Shown in pieces: positions 1-8,156 of a DNA stretch of 64,000 nucleotides (its first letter is position 1; each line of letters starts with the position of its first letter). The translations under genes and the position numbers were made by a program. The notes below the pieces were generated by a model. It had not been told where the DNA came from. It saw only the letters and a list, made by a program, of their open reading frames with translations, and made no database searches. This DNA comes from CAMDTE01 sp034679985. GTDB taxonomy: Bacteria > Bacteroidota > Bacteroidia > Flavobacteriales > Schleiferiaceae. The stretch covers positions 75,098 through 139,097 of the forward strand of contig JAXITR010000001.1 in NCBI GenBank assembly GCA_034679985.1, in the 5' to 3' direction.

Positions 1-2
1 CC

Positions 3-389
3 GTGCGATTAAAACTGACTCCAAGTCCAAACACCTTGGCCGGCAACCCCGTGCTGGAATGGACGGATGCGGCCGGGGTGGTGCGGTGGACGCGCCGCTT
101 GTCTGCTCCTTTAGACACCGTCTTCAGCAACATTGTGCCCGGCCGCAGCGCGCTGCGCGTCTACCTGGACCGGAATCTAGACGGAACCTATTCGCCCGGG
201 GACTTTTGGCTGGGCCAACAGCCGGAACGGGGCTGGGACGGCCCAACCGTAGAAGCAAAAGCCAATTGGGAGACGGAAACCGTTTGGGACCTCACCGAGG
301 CTGCGTCAACTCCCGAACGTCCTGCAAAAAAGGCAGCTTCCGACGGATCTCGTGCAGGGGTTCCGGACGCACTTCGACGACGACGCTAA
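3..389 (+). CDS. C-terminal part of an Ig-like-domain surface protein (5' end outside window)
   Basis: The frame is open from the left edge, so this is only the C-terminal ~128 residues and the GTG at position 3 is not the true start. The readable part has the motif YLDRNLDGTYSPGDFWLGQQ, then QPERGW, and KANWETETVWDL. This resembles the end of Bacteroidota lipoproteins with an SbsA-type Ig-like domain (DxNxDGxxxxGD, then a RANWE-like strand), which sit on the cell surface; their precise role is not known. In that family the chain stops just after the last strand. Here it continues about 31 residues beyond VWDL in basic, low-complexity sequence. That tail lies wholly over the antisense 3' end of the nitrilase gene (98-bp convergent overlap), which suggests that the original stop was lost. 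The family assignment comes from motif recall. Confidence 0.6.
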   Translation: MRLKLTPSPNTLAGNPVLEWTDAAGVVRWTRRLSAPLDTVFSNIVPGRSALRVYLDRNLDGTYSPGDFWLGQQPERGWDGPTVEAKANWETETVWDLTEAASTPERPAKKAASDGSRAGVPDALRRRR

Positions 390-1140
390 TCGCCTCGTTC
401 CGGGGTACCTCCGCAACACTTTCTCCCATAGGGCTCCAAACGCCACTGAAACCGCTGTGCGCCACCCCGTGGTGGTCCGCCCCTACTCGGTTCAACCCCA
501 ACACATAAACCTGATTCTCAATAGCGCGCGCCGGCAGCAGGGCCGCCCAGTGGGCAATTCTCCGGTCCGGCCAGTTGGCCACAAAACACAGCAAATCGTA
601 GTCCGCCCGGTCCGCTTGGGCGGGCCAAGAATTCCGGTACGACTCCGGAAAGCGCAAGTCGTAGCAGACCGCAGCCGCCAAACGCCACCCCTTCCACTCC
701 AAACGCAGCGGTTGGTTGCCGGCCACAAAATGACGGTCCTCTCCGGCCAAACCGAAGAGGTGCATCTTGTCCGCGCTGTGCACGGTGCCGTCGGGAAAAA
801 CAGCGAACAAACGGTTGGCAAAACGGAAGTCTACCGGGTCCAACCGAACCACCAAAGAAGTCAAAAAAACCGCACCGGATTCCCGCGCCCAGGCCTGAAA
901 AAGGGGAAGGTAGGGCGCACCAGAGGCGTCGGCATCTACGCGCGCCAATTCCTCTGCGCCGGTCAAAAAACCGGTGGTGGCCATTTCCGGAAACACGTGG
1001 AGGTCTGCTGTTGGTGACGCGCGCCAAGCGCGCTCCATCGCAGCTAAATTGGCCGCCGGATCGTTCCAAACCAAGTCCATTTGGTGCATTCCCACGCGCA
1101 GCGGGGAGATGGGAAGCGATGGATGGACGGGGCGTTGCAT
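292..1140 (-). CDS. Nitrilase-superfamily amidohydrolase, omega-amidase (YafV/NIT2-like)
   Basis: 282-residue carbon-nitrogen hydrolase. The catalytic triad of the superfamily is visible: Glu52 in HVFPEM, Lys125 in ADKMHLF and Cys159 in AAVCYDLRFPE. The short Nit-type fold with CYDLRFPE matches omega-amidases (YafV, NIT2), which deaminate alpha-ketoglutaramate or alpha-ketosuccinamate left by glutamine or asparagine transamination. No signal peptide, so cytoplasmic. The exact substrate is inferred. The ATG at 1140 is preceded by TAACTTCG at 1157-1164, a near-consensus -7 box. The gene is transcribed away from SCO1 and its last ~98 bases are antisense to the neighbouring partial gene; its stop codon coincides with the point where that protein would be expected to end. 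Confidence 0.88.
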   Translation of the reverse strand: MQRPVHPSLPISPLRVGMHQMDLVWNDPAANLAAMERAWRASPTADLHVFPEMATTGFLTGAEELARVDADASGAPYLPLFQAWARESGAVFLTSLVVRLDPVDFRFANRLFAVFPDGTVHSADKMHLFGLAGEDRHFVAGNQPLRLEWKGWRLAAAVCYDLRFPESYRNSWPAQADRADYDLLCFVANWPDRRIAHWAALLPARAIENQVYVLGLNRVGADHHGVAHSGFSGVWSPMGESVAEVPRNEAISVVVEVRPEPLHEIRRKLPFLQDVRELTQPR

Positions 1141-1156
1141 AGTGGTTTCTTTGCGC

Positions 1157-1164
1157 CGAAGTTA
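1157..1164 (-). promoter_or_regulatory. -7 box of the nitrilase promoter (TAACTTCG)
   Basis: Reads TAACTTCG on the minus strand, one mismatch from the Bacteroidota consensus TAnnTTTG, with 16 bases between it and the ATG at 1140. No convincing -33 TTTG was found. Confidence 0.45.
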
Positions 1165-1167
1165 GGG

Positions 1168-1848
1168 TTATTCAGCGTCCTCCAACTCGTCCAGCAACCA
1201 ACCCACGTGCTTGATGAGGAGTCGGGCTTGATCCGGGTTGGTGCCGTCGTAGTAGCCGCGGATGCGGCCCTTGCCGTCAATCAAGGCCAGGTTCTCGGTG
1301 TGGATGAAACTGTGTTCGTCCCACGTTTGCCCTTCTTCCATTACCGCGAAGTACTTGGTTCGCGCGAGCCGATTGATCTCCGAATAGGGGCCCGTCAACA
1401 GCCACCACCGCTTGGGGTCCACGCCGTTGGCTTCCGCGTATTTCGCCAAAACCGGCACGGAATCGGCTTCCGGAGTGACGGAGTGGCTCAGCAACTGAAC
1501 CCGCGGATCATCCGCGTAGGCAGACTGAATCAGGCGCATGTTTTGGGCCATGTCCACGCAAATGCTTTGGCACGATGTGAAGAAAAAGTTCGCTACCACA
1601 ATGCGGTTAGCCACGTTTTGTTGCGTCCGCACGGTGCCGGACTGATCCGTCAATTTCCACGCGCCAATGGTGTGGTTCATGCCCTGGCCCTCCAGCGAAT
1701 CCGCCACCACGGCCGGGTTCAAATCCGAGGGCGACAAAACCGGCAGTTGCTGTTGGGGGCGGAGCAAATAGTAGCCCCAAACCACTCCCACCACAAAGAC
1801 TACCGCCAACGCGGCCAATCGAATGCGCTCACTCGTTTTTCGGTCCAT
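1168..1848 (-). CDS. SCO1/SenC-family copper chaperone
   Basis: 226-residue thioredoxin-fold protein anchored by an N-terminal membrane segment (about residues 11-30), with the rest in the periplasm. The SCO copper site is present: CQSIC (Cys93, Cys97) after NFFFTS, and His183 in FIHTEN. SCO proteins deliver copper to the CuA site of cytochrome c oxidase or keep its cysteines reduced. It is divergent from the MbnP-MbnH-HMA-receptor operon, with only 42 bp between the two starts, which supports joint copper-related control. A perfect -7 box (TATCTTTG) lies 29 bases upstream of the ATG. Identity is firm; the exact client protein is inferred. Confidence 0.93.
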   Translation of the reverse strand: MDRKTSERIRLAALAVVFVVGVVWGYYLLRPQQQLPVLSPSDLNPAVVADSLEGQGMNHTIGAWKLTDQSGTVRTQQNVANRIVVANFFFTSCQSICVDMAQNMRLIQSAYADDPRVQLLSHSVTPEADSVPVLAKYAEANGVDPKRWWLLTGPYSEINRLARTKYFAVMEEGQTWDEHSFIHTENLALIDGKGRIRGYYDGTNPDQARLLIKHVGWLLDELEDAE

Positions 1849-1877
1849 ACTTGGCGTGGTTGTTGCTATATTTATCG

Positions 1878-1885
1878 CAAAGATA
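1878..1885 (-). promoter_or_regulatory. -7 box of the SCO1 promoter (TATCTTTG)
   Basis: Exact TAnnTTTG match on the minus strand inside the 42-bp divergent gap. A weaker plus-strand candidate, TATATTTA at 1867-1874, would serve the MbnP operon. The two cores are adjacent and their extended promoters would overlap, so a single regulator could control both directions. Confidence 0.55.
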
Positions 1886-1890
1886 CGGCC

Positions 1891-2646
1891 GTGAAAAATG
1901 CAAACGTTTTGGCCCTAGCGGGCCTTGTATTCACCGGATTGCTCAGCAGCTGCGAGCCCAATAATCCGGAAAAAATCTCGTTAGCCTTGCACGTCGAGAC
2001 CACTTTCGACAACGCGCCCGTGGTATTTGACGTGAGCAAACACGTGAATCAGGCAGGCGAAACACTGGTTTTCAAACGCTTAGACTACTTACTCAGCGAC
2101 TTTACCCTCTTGGGCGGCCCCAACGGAGACGTCGGGATCAAAGGTTCGTACGCCTTCGTCAAAGGCAAGGCCGGTGCGGGGCACATAGAATTGGACTCCA
2201 TTCCGGTGGGCCAATACACCGGCATCCGGTTCAACATCGGTTTGGATTCCATGGTAAACCACGGCGACCCCAGCCAGTACGGCCCCAGCCATCCGCTCAA
2301 CCCCAACGTGAACAAATTGCATTGGGACTGGACCGGTGGGTACATTTTTACCGCATTGGAAGGCACCTACAAACACCCGGGACACCCTGAATCCGTCTTC
2401 TTGTACCACATGGCATTGGACCGGAATAAACGCTCCGTGACCGTGTCCTTTCCGATGGACCTGACCAAGCGGGACAAAATGCTGCACGTGGACTACAACC
2501 TGGCGGAAATTTTCCGCAATCCAGCGACTTTCTCCATTGAGGAAAAGGGAGATTTCAGCCATTCCACCTTCGACAACGGCATCGTGGAGGCGCTCGTTGC
2601 CAACATGGGCGACGTCTTCACTGCGAAGCATTTGCAAAACAAATGA
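1891..2646 (+). CDS. MbnP-family copper-binding lipoprotein
   Basis: 251-residue lipoprotein with lipobox LLSSC (Cys21). I chose the GTG at 1891 because it gives a normal lipoprotein signal (VKNANVLALAG...) and the open frame upstream of it is only the antisense of SCO1. The body matches the MbnP family: a beta-rich protein ending in the LHWDWTGGYIF segment typical of these proteins, plus several His residues (HPGHP, LYHMAL). Its only tryptophans are Trp145 and Trp147, both in HWDW. In methanotroph MbnP one Trp is oxidised to kynurenine by the diheme enzyme MbnH, giving a copper-binding site. The next gene, overlapping by 4 bp, is an MbnH-like diheme protein, so the same modification is likely here. 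It acts in the periplasm or at the outer membrane. Confidence 0.82.
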   Translation: MKNANVLALAGLVFTGLLSSCEPNNPEKISLALHVETTFDNAPVVFDVSKHVNQAGETLVFKRLDYLLSDFTLLGGPNGDVGIKGSYAFVKGKAGAGHIELDSIPVGQYTGIRFNIGLDSMVNHGDPSQYGPSHPLNPNVNKLHWDWTGGYIFTALEGTYKHPGHPESVFLYHMALDRNKRSVTVSFPMDLTKRDKMLHVDYNLAEIFRNPATFSIEEKGDFSHSTFDNGIVEALVANMGDVFTAKHLQNK

Positions 2647-3716
2647 ACCGCCGCTGGATCGTCCTTGCATCGGTAACCGCACTCGTGGCGGTAATCTCCG
2701 CATGCGAGAAAGAAATCGGTCCGGCCAAAAACGCAACGCCCTACACCCTGGAAATTCCCATGGGATTTCCCCAGGCCGCGCCGCCCGCAGACAACCCCCT
2801 GACGGTGGAAGGCATTGCCTTGGGCCGAATGCTGTTCTACGACCCCATCCTCTCCCGAGACTCCACCCAAAGCTGCGCCAGTTGCCACAACGCGGAATAC
2901 GGATTTACGGACTTCGGGAAGAAATACTCCACCGGCATCGACGGCATTGAGGGAACCCGCAACTCCATGCCCATCTCCAACTTGCTTTGGCAGTCTGAGT
3001 TTTTCTGGGACGGCCGCGTGAAGCGCCTGAACCTGCAGGCCCTCATGCCCATTGAGGATCCCATTGAGATGCACGAAACGCTCCCCCGGGTGGTTGCCAA
3101 GCTCAATCAGCAACCGCGGTATCGGGAGGCCTTTCGCGCGGCCTTTGGAACCAAAAAAGCCGCGCCTGAAAGCATTGGACTGGCCCTGGAGCAGTTCATG
3201 CTGACCTTTGTTTCCGGCAACAGCAAGTTTGACCGCGTCATGCGCGGAACGGAAACGTTTACCGCCGCCGAACAACGCGGATTGCAGCTGTTCAACGGCG
3301 AGTCCAACCCCAACAACCCCGTCCGCGGTGCGGATTGCTTCCACTGCCACGGCGGCACTTTGTTTTCCAACTTCACCCTGAGCAACAATGGCTTGGATTC
3401 GGTGTTTACGGACCGAGGCCTCGGCAAGGTCACGGGGAAAGCCACCGACGACGGCAAATTCAAGGTACCGTCGCTCCGCAACATAGCCGTGACGTTCCCG
3501 TACATGCACGACGGTCGATTCCAAACCCTGCGCCAAGTCATTGAGCACTACAACACCGACGTAGTTGTAAACTCGCCAAACTTGGATCCGTCCATGATTG
3601 GTTTTGTGCACGGACTGGGCCTGACCCAACAAGATATTTCCGATTTAATTGCCTTTTTGGAAACCCTGACCGACGAGTCCTACCTAAACAACCCTGCTTA
3701 TGCTTCGCCTTTCTAA
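2643..3716 (+). CDS. Diheme cytochrome c peroxidase-family protein, MbnH/MauG-like
   Basis: 357-residue lipoprotein (lipobox VISAC, Cys21) with two c-type heme motifs, CASCH (Cys78/Cys81/His82) and CFHCH (Cys232/Cys235/His236), in the layout of the bacterial diheme peroxidase/MauG family. MauG-type members use a bis-Fe(IV) state to oxidise residues of a partner protein; MbnH does this to a Trp of MbnP. The start overlaps the MbnP stop (ATGA), so the two are translationally coupled. The N-terminal region FPQAAPPADNPLTVEGIALGR is the usual entry to the first heme domain. An ordinary peroxidase cannot be excluded from sequence alone, but the coupling to MbnP makes the MbnH role the better inference. 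Confidence 0.85.
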   Translation: MNRRWIVLASVTALVAVISACEKEIGPAKNATPYTLEIPMGFPQAAPPADNPLTVEGIALGRMLFYDPILSRDSTQSCASCHNAEYGFTDFGKKYSTGIDGIEGTRNSMPISNLLWQSEFFWDGRVKRLNLQALMPIEDPIEMHETLPRVVAKLNQQPRYREAFRAAFGTKKAAPESIGLALEQFMLTFVSGNSKFDRVMRGTETFTAAEQRGLQLFNGESNPNNPVRGADCFHCHGGTLFSNFTLSNNGLDSVFTDRGLGKVTGKATDDGKFKVPSLRNIAVTFPYMHDGRFQTLRQVIEHYNTDVVVNSPNLDPSMIGFVHGLGLTQQDISDLIAFLETLTDESYLNNPAYASPF

Positions 3717-4080
3717 ACTGTTCGCCACCCTCCTGTTGGTTTTGGCGGCGTCCTCTTCCGCGTGGGCGCAAAAAGTTGAAGTTCGCTTTTGGGTGGACGG
3801 TGTTTGCGGCATGTGCGAGGAGCGCATTGAGACCGCGTTGCTCAACACCAAAGGCGTTTGGGCGGCCGACTGGAACGAAAAAACCCACGAGGTGGTGGTG
3901 GTCTACAACCCCAAAAAGACCACGGAATTGGCCCTGCACCAGGCCATTGCCGCCGTCGGTCACGACACCAAAAAGGTGAAAGCCACGGACGCTGCCTACG
4001 CCAAAGTACACGGCTGCTGCAAGTACCGCTCCAAAACGGTTCGGGATCAGCACGGAACCAGCGACGGGCATGGGCATTGA
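3700..4080 (+). CDS. Periplasmic heavy-metal-associated (HMA) domain protein
   Basis: 126 residues with an N-terminal signal peptide (cleavage likely after SAWAQ, about residue 24), one HMA ferredoxin-like domain with metal motif CGMC (Cys36, Cys39), a downstream CysCys pair (GCCKYR), and a His-containing tail (DQHGTSDGHGH). HMA domains bind Cu(I) or similar soft metals. Most are cytosolic, but a signal peptide puts this one in the periplasm, where it could pass copper between the receptor and MbnP or SCO1. The start overlaps the end of the MbnH-like gene by 17 bp, and its end overlaps the receptor by 11 bp, so the operon is compact. Confidence 0.85.
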   Translation: MLRLSKLFATLLLVLAASSSAWAQKVEVRFWVDGVCGMCEERIETALLNTKGVWAADWNEKTHEVVVVYNPKKTTELALHQAIAAVGHDTKKVKATDAAYAKVHGCCKYRSKTVRDQHGTSDGHGH

Positions 4081-6178
4081 TGTTGACCGCGGGAAGTGGG
4101 TGTTTCGCGGAAGCTTGATTCTTGCTCTTGCCGCAGTAAGTCTGCACGCCTCCGCCCAACAAGACAGCGTTCGTCGGAAAGGTGAATTGGGCGAAGCGCA
4201 GGTTACGGAACGTCGGGCCGCAACCGCCATTGATTACAAGGATCCGGGGTTAAAGGCCGTAATTGGCCAAGCGGAACTGCGCAAGGCAGCGTGCTGCAAC
4301 CTGTCCGAGAGTTTTGAGACGAACGCCAGCGTGGACGCTTCCTTTACGGACGCCGTTACGGGGACGCGCCAAATTGAACTTTTTGGATTGGCCGGGAAGT
4401 ACGCGCAAATCCAAACGGAAATGGTTCCGTTGGTTCGTGGACTGTTGGCCAATCAGGGGCTCTCCTTTGTGCCGGGAACGTGGATTGAATCCATACAGCT
4501 CACCAAGGGCATTGGGAGCGTGGTGAACGGGCACGAAAGCACCACCGGTCAAATCAATGTGGAATTGCTGAAGCCGGAGGTTTTGGCGGACGGCGCCAAA
4601 GGCTTTGCCCAAGAGGGTCGGGGCGATTTACGGCTCAACGCGTACGTCAACAACGCGGCGCGCACGGAAGTCAACGCCGTTTGGGCGCGGCGGCTGAGTC
4701 CGCGCTGGAGCCTGGGGCTGCTGTCCCACGGTTCGGCGCGCCCGCTGGCCTTGGACATGAACCACGACGGCTTTATGGACAACCCACTGGGAGCCCAGGG
4801 CAATGCCCTGTTCCGCGCCAAATGGGAAGGTGCCGGCGGTTGGGAAGGGCAGTACAGCGTACACGGTTTGGTGGACTCCGTCCGCGGCGGCGACGTGGGC
4901 CACGGGGCGGCTCCCGGCGCCCCTTTGTGGCGCAGCGGCATCCGGCACAACCGCCTGTCTGCAACCGCAAAAACCGGCTGGGTGGCCCAGCGTGGTAGGG
5001 AACGCAGCTTTGGCAGCATTGTGAACCTCAGCACCACCCGCCAGCGCGCACGCTTTGGGCTGCCGGGCGAAGGACTGATTTGGAACACGGGGCAGCAATC
5101 CGCCTTGGTGCAGTTGCTGTACCAAGTGGAACCGGTGGAAGGATTGTCGTTCACCGGCGGAACGTCGTGGTACGCGGATCTGTTTGACCAAGGCACTGAC
5201 ATCCCGGAAGAACAACTGCGCGTATTTGCTCCCGGCGCCTTCTTGGAGGGGACCTGGATGCCGGTGGAATCCTTCACGGCCGTGGCGGGAATTCGGGTGG
5301 ACGCCCACTCCCTGTACGGAACCCAATGGTCCCCGCGTTTGCATTTGCGTTGGAGTCCAGCGAATCGCCATGTAGTTCGCCTGGCGGCGGGCCGCGGCTG
5401 GCGCATGGCGCTGCCTTATTTGGAACAACTGGGGTACCAAGCGAGCAACCGAGTCAATGCCTCCGGGGGGCAACCGCTTTCTGCCTTGGAGGAGTCCGCC
5501 TGGAATGCGGGGCTGAGTTATGTTTGGAATTTCCGACTGAACTACCGCAGCGGAACCTTTGCGCTGGAGTTGCACCAAACGCAGTTCGACCGCGTTGCGG
5601 TCTACGATTTGTGGAAACCGCAGATGCGCTTGGTGTACGGGGTGGCGTCCAACGAAATCTGGGGGGCGGCGTCGGCCTCCAGCAGCGTGAGCGCCACGCT
5701 GGACTACAGTTTGACCAAACGGATCGACGTTCGCCTGGCGTACCGATACCAGGACGTGTGGTCCTTGTACGTGCCCAATTCCGTCGTTCCGGAAGATCCT
5801 CCCGTGCGGCAGGCCGTTCCGTTCGTGAGCAAACACCGCGGAATGGTCAACGTGGGATACCAAACCCGCACCCAATGGCACTGGGATGCCACGGTCCAAG
5901 CATTTGGTAGTAAGCCTTTGCCGGTGCTGGGGATTCAGGAGCCGGGTGGACCCACGGTAAACTACAGCCCTGCCTTTGCGGTGATCAACGGCCAAGTGCG
6001 GAAGGAATTCCGTTTTGCCGATGTGTACTTGGGGGTGGAAAATGCCGGCAACGTGCGCCAAAAGAATCCAGTCTTTGACGCGCATTCCGCCGCTACGAGT
6101 CCTTATTTTGATGCCACCGCCGTGTGGGGCCCTATCTTTGGACGGATGTTCTATTTGGGCACCAACGTGGCATTATGA
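4070..6178 (+). CDS. TonB-dependent outer-membrane receptor, probably for copper
   Basis: 702-residue outer-membrane beta-barrel receptor. A signal peptide (LILALAAVSLHASAQ) is followed by a plug domain with the family-specific segment AACCNLSESFETNASVDASF and QIELFGL, then QLTKGIGSVVNGHESTTGQI, and a long barrel. No carboxypeptidase-D-like repeat is present at the N-terminus, unlike SusC-type receptors. The AACCNLSESFETN subgroup is, to my recollection, usually linked to metal genes in Bacteroidota. Placement after MbnP, MbnH and HMA genes suggests uptake of copper or a copper complex; the substrate is inferred. The ATG at 4070 overlaps the HMA gene, and the stop overlaps the next ATG (ATGA at 6175-6178). 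Confidence 0.85.
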   Translation: MGIDVDRGKWVFRGSLILALAAVSLHASAQQDSVRRKGELGEAQVTERRAATAIDYKDPGLKAVIGQAELRKAACCNLSESFETNASVDASFTDAVTGTRQIELFGLAGKYAQIQTEMVPLVRGLLANQGLSFVPGTWIESIQLTKGIGSVVNGHESTTGQINVELLKPEVLADGAKGFAQEGRGDLRLNAYVNNAARTEVNAVWARRLSPRWSLGLLSHGSARPLALDMNHDGFMDNPLGAQGNALFRAKWEGAGGWEGQYSVHGLVDSVRGGDVGHGAAPGAPLWRSGIRHNRLSATAKTGWVAQRGRERSFGSIVNLSTTRQRARFGLPGEGLIWNTGQQSALVQLLYQVEPVEGLSFTGGTSWYADLFDQGTDIPEEQLRVFAPGAFLEGTWMPVESFTAVAGIRVDAHSLYGTQWSPRLHLRWSPANRHVVRLAAGRGWRMALPYLEQLGYQASNRVNASGGQPLSALEESAWNAGLSYVWNFRLNYRSGTFALELHQTQFDRVAVYDLWKPQMRLVYGVASNEIWGAASASSSVSATLDYSLTKRIDVRLAYRYQDVWSLYVPNSVVPEDPPVRQAVPFVSKHRGMVNVGYQTRTQWHWDATVQAFGSKPLPVLGIQEPGGPTVNYSPAFAVINGQVRKEFRFADVYLGVENAGNVRQKNPVFDAHSAATSPYFDATAVWGPIFGRMFYLGTNVAL

Positions 6179-8112
6179 ACGTACTATCGGTAGAGGGACT
6201 GTCCAAGTCCCTGGGAGAGCGCACCTTATTTGAAGATTTGAACTTTGGCCTTCAGGCCGGAGAAAAAGTCGCCTTGATTGCCCGAAACGGCACCGGCAAA
6301 ACCAGCTTGTTGCGCATTTTGGTGGGGGAGGAATCTCCGGACCGCGGTCAGGTGGTCTACCGCAAAGGCTTGCGGCTGGGGTACGTGGATCAAGATCCGC
6401 AGTTTCCTGCCGGGGTTTCTGCCTTGGACTGGCTGCTGGACAGCCCCCTGGAAACCCTGCGCGCCGTTTTGGCCTACGAACATGCGTCCTGGCGGCCGAA
6501 CGAGCCCGATGCCTTGACGCACGCCTTGGCGGAAATGGAACGGCTCAACGCCTGGGACGCCGAGGCACAGGTTCGGGCCGTGCTGACGCAAATGGAGTTG
6601 CCTTTGGCAGATTTGCCCATTGAAAAGTTATCCGGTGGTCAGCGAAAGCGCTTGGCCTTGGCCCGACTCCTGATCCAACAGCCCGATGTTGTTTTGCTGG
6701 ACGAGCCCACCAACCACCTGGACCTGGATTTGATCGAAACCCTGGAAGGCACCTTGCGCGACGCCCCCTTTGCCTTGCTCATGGTCACACACGACCGGTA
6801 CTTTTTGGAGACGGTGTGCGACCGGATTTTGGAATTGGAGGACCAAACGCTGTACCGGTACGACGGCAACTATTCCTACTATTTGGAGAAAAAAGAAGAG
6901 CGTTTGGGGGCCCAAAGAACGGCCAGCGAACGCGCCAAAAATTTGTACCGTCGGGAACTGGAGTGGATGCGGCAAACGCCTCAGGCGCGAACCGGCAAGA
7001 GCAAAGCGCGGATCAATGCGTTTGACAACGTCCAGCAAGCCGCCAAGAATCGCGTGCAGCAGGGAGCCGTACAGCTGGAAATCAAAGGCGAACGCCTGGG
7101 AAGCAAGATCATTGAGTGGCACAAAGTGCGCAAAGCCTACGGCGAAAAGTTAATCGTTGATCAGTTCACCTACACGTTCAAGCGCGGCGACCGGCTGGGG
7201 CTGGTGGGCCGCAACGGCGTGGGAAAATCCACGTTTTTGAAGCTGATCACGGGCGAGGCCGAAGTGGACGGCGGTAAGGTGGTGGTGGGCGAAACGGTTC
7301 GACTGGGCCACTACCGCCAAGAAAATCCGCCGTTTGACCCGGAAAAGCGCGTGATCGACATCGTGAAGGACATTGCGGAAGTGATTCCTTTGGCAAAAGG
7401 CAAAACCTTAACAGCGAGCCAGTTGCTGGACCGATTCAATTTTGAAGGAGACCAGCAGTACACGTTTGTGGACAAGCTGAGCGGCGGGGAGCGGCGGCGT
7501 TTGTACCTGATGACGGTGCTGATGGCCAACCCCAACGTGCTGATTTTTGACGAGCCCACGAACGATTTGGACGTGCAAACGCTGCAGGCGTTGGAGGATT
7601 TCTTGGAGGGATTCGACGGTTGCCTCTTGATCGTTTCCCACGACCGGGCGTTTTTGGACAAGCTGACGAACCACTTGCTCGTGTTTGAGGGGGACGGCGT
7701 CATCAAGGATTTCAACGGAACCACGGGCGAATGGAGGGAGGCGGCGCGGGCCGCGGCGAAGGCGCGGGCCGCGGCCGACTCGGCCGCCGCTGCTGCGCAG
7801 CGCGCCGCCTCCTCCCTCAACCTTTCTACCGGCAGCTCCCCTACCGCGACGTCCAGCACCCCATCCGCTCCCGGTTTGCGTCCGTCTGCCAAGCGTTCGT
7901 ACAAAGAAGAGCGCGAATGGGAAGAATTGGATCGCAGCCTGCCCGTTTGGGAGGCGCGTCGGGCCGAAATTGCACAACTCTTCGCGCAGCCCCCTGCGGG
8001 CGCTGCGCTGGACTTCGCTGCCTTGACCGAAGAATCGCATCGATTGACGCAAAAGATTGAAGAGGCAGAATTCCGGTGGTTGGAACTGTCGGAGAAATCA
8101 CCACACGTTTAA
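6175..8112 (+). CDS. ABC-F family ATPase (Uup-like)
   Basis: 645-residue soluble protein with two ABC ATPase domains and no membrane segment. Walker A motifs are ARNGTGKTS and GRNGVGKST, signatures are LSGGQRKR and LSGGERRR, and the Walker B stretches are LLDEPTNHLD and IFDEPTNDLD. The start at 6175 is chosen because it overlaps the receptor stop and opens with MNVLSVEGLSKS, the normal N-terminus. After the second domain comes an Ala/Ser/Thr-rich linker (about residues 520-585) and a short coiled-coil C-terminal domain, the arrangement of Uup. ABC-F proteins act on the ribosome or on DNA-intermediate processing. A direct link to copper is unlikely; the ATGA junction may just give cotranscription. 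Confidence 0.9.
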   Translation: MNVLSVEGLSKSLGERTLFEDLNFGLQAGEKVALIARNGTGKTSLLRILVGEESPDRGQVVYRKGLRLGYVDQDPQFPAGVSALDWLLDSPLETLRAVLAYEHASWRPNEPDALTHALAEMERLNAWDAEAQVRAVLTQMELPLADLPIEKLSGGQRKRLALARLLIQQPDVVLLDEPTNHLDLDLIETLEGTLRDAPFALLMVTHDRYFLETVCDRILELEDQTLYRYDGNYSYYLEKKEERLGAQRTASERAKNLYRRELEWMRQTPQARTGKSKARINAFDNVQQAAKNRVQQGAVQLEIKGERLGSKIIEWHKVRKAYGEKLIVDQFTYTFKRGDRLGLVGRNGVGKSTFLKLITGEAEVDGGKVVVGETVRLGHYRQENPPFDPEKRVIDIVKDIAEVIPLAKGKTLTASQLLDRFNFEGDQQYTFVDKLSGGERRRLYLMTVLMANPNVLIFDEPTNDLDVQTLQALEDFLEGFDGCLLIVSHDRAFLDKLTNHLLVFEGDGVIKDFNGTTGEWREAARAAAKARAAADSAAAAAQRAASSLNLSTGSSPTATSSTPSAPGLRPSAKRSYKEEREWEELDRSLPVWEARRAEIAQLFAQPPAGAALDFAALTEESHRLTQKIEEAEFRWLELSEKSPHV

Positions 8113-8156
8113 AGCAAAAGCGCGTAACTTGGCCCTATTCTTGCAGGAATAAAGAC

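Noticed and set aside
1081..1890. N-terminal extension of the MbnP frame upstream of GTG 1891
   Set aside because: This part is antisense to SCO1, and a lipoprotein signal starts at 1891.
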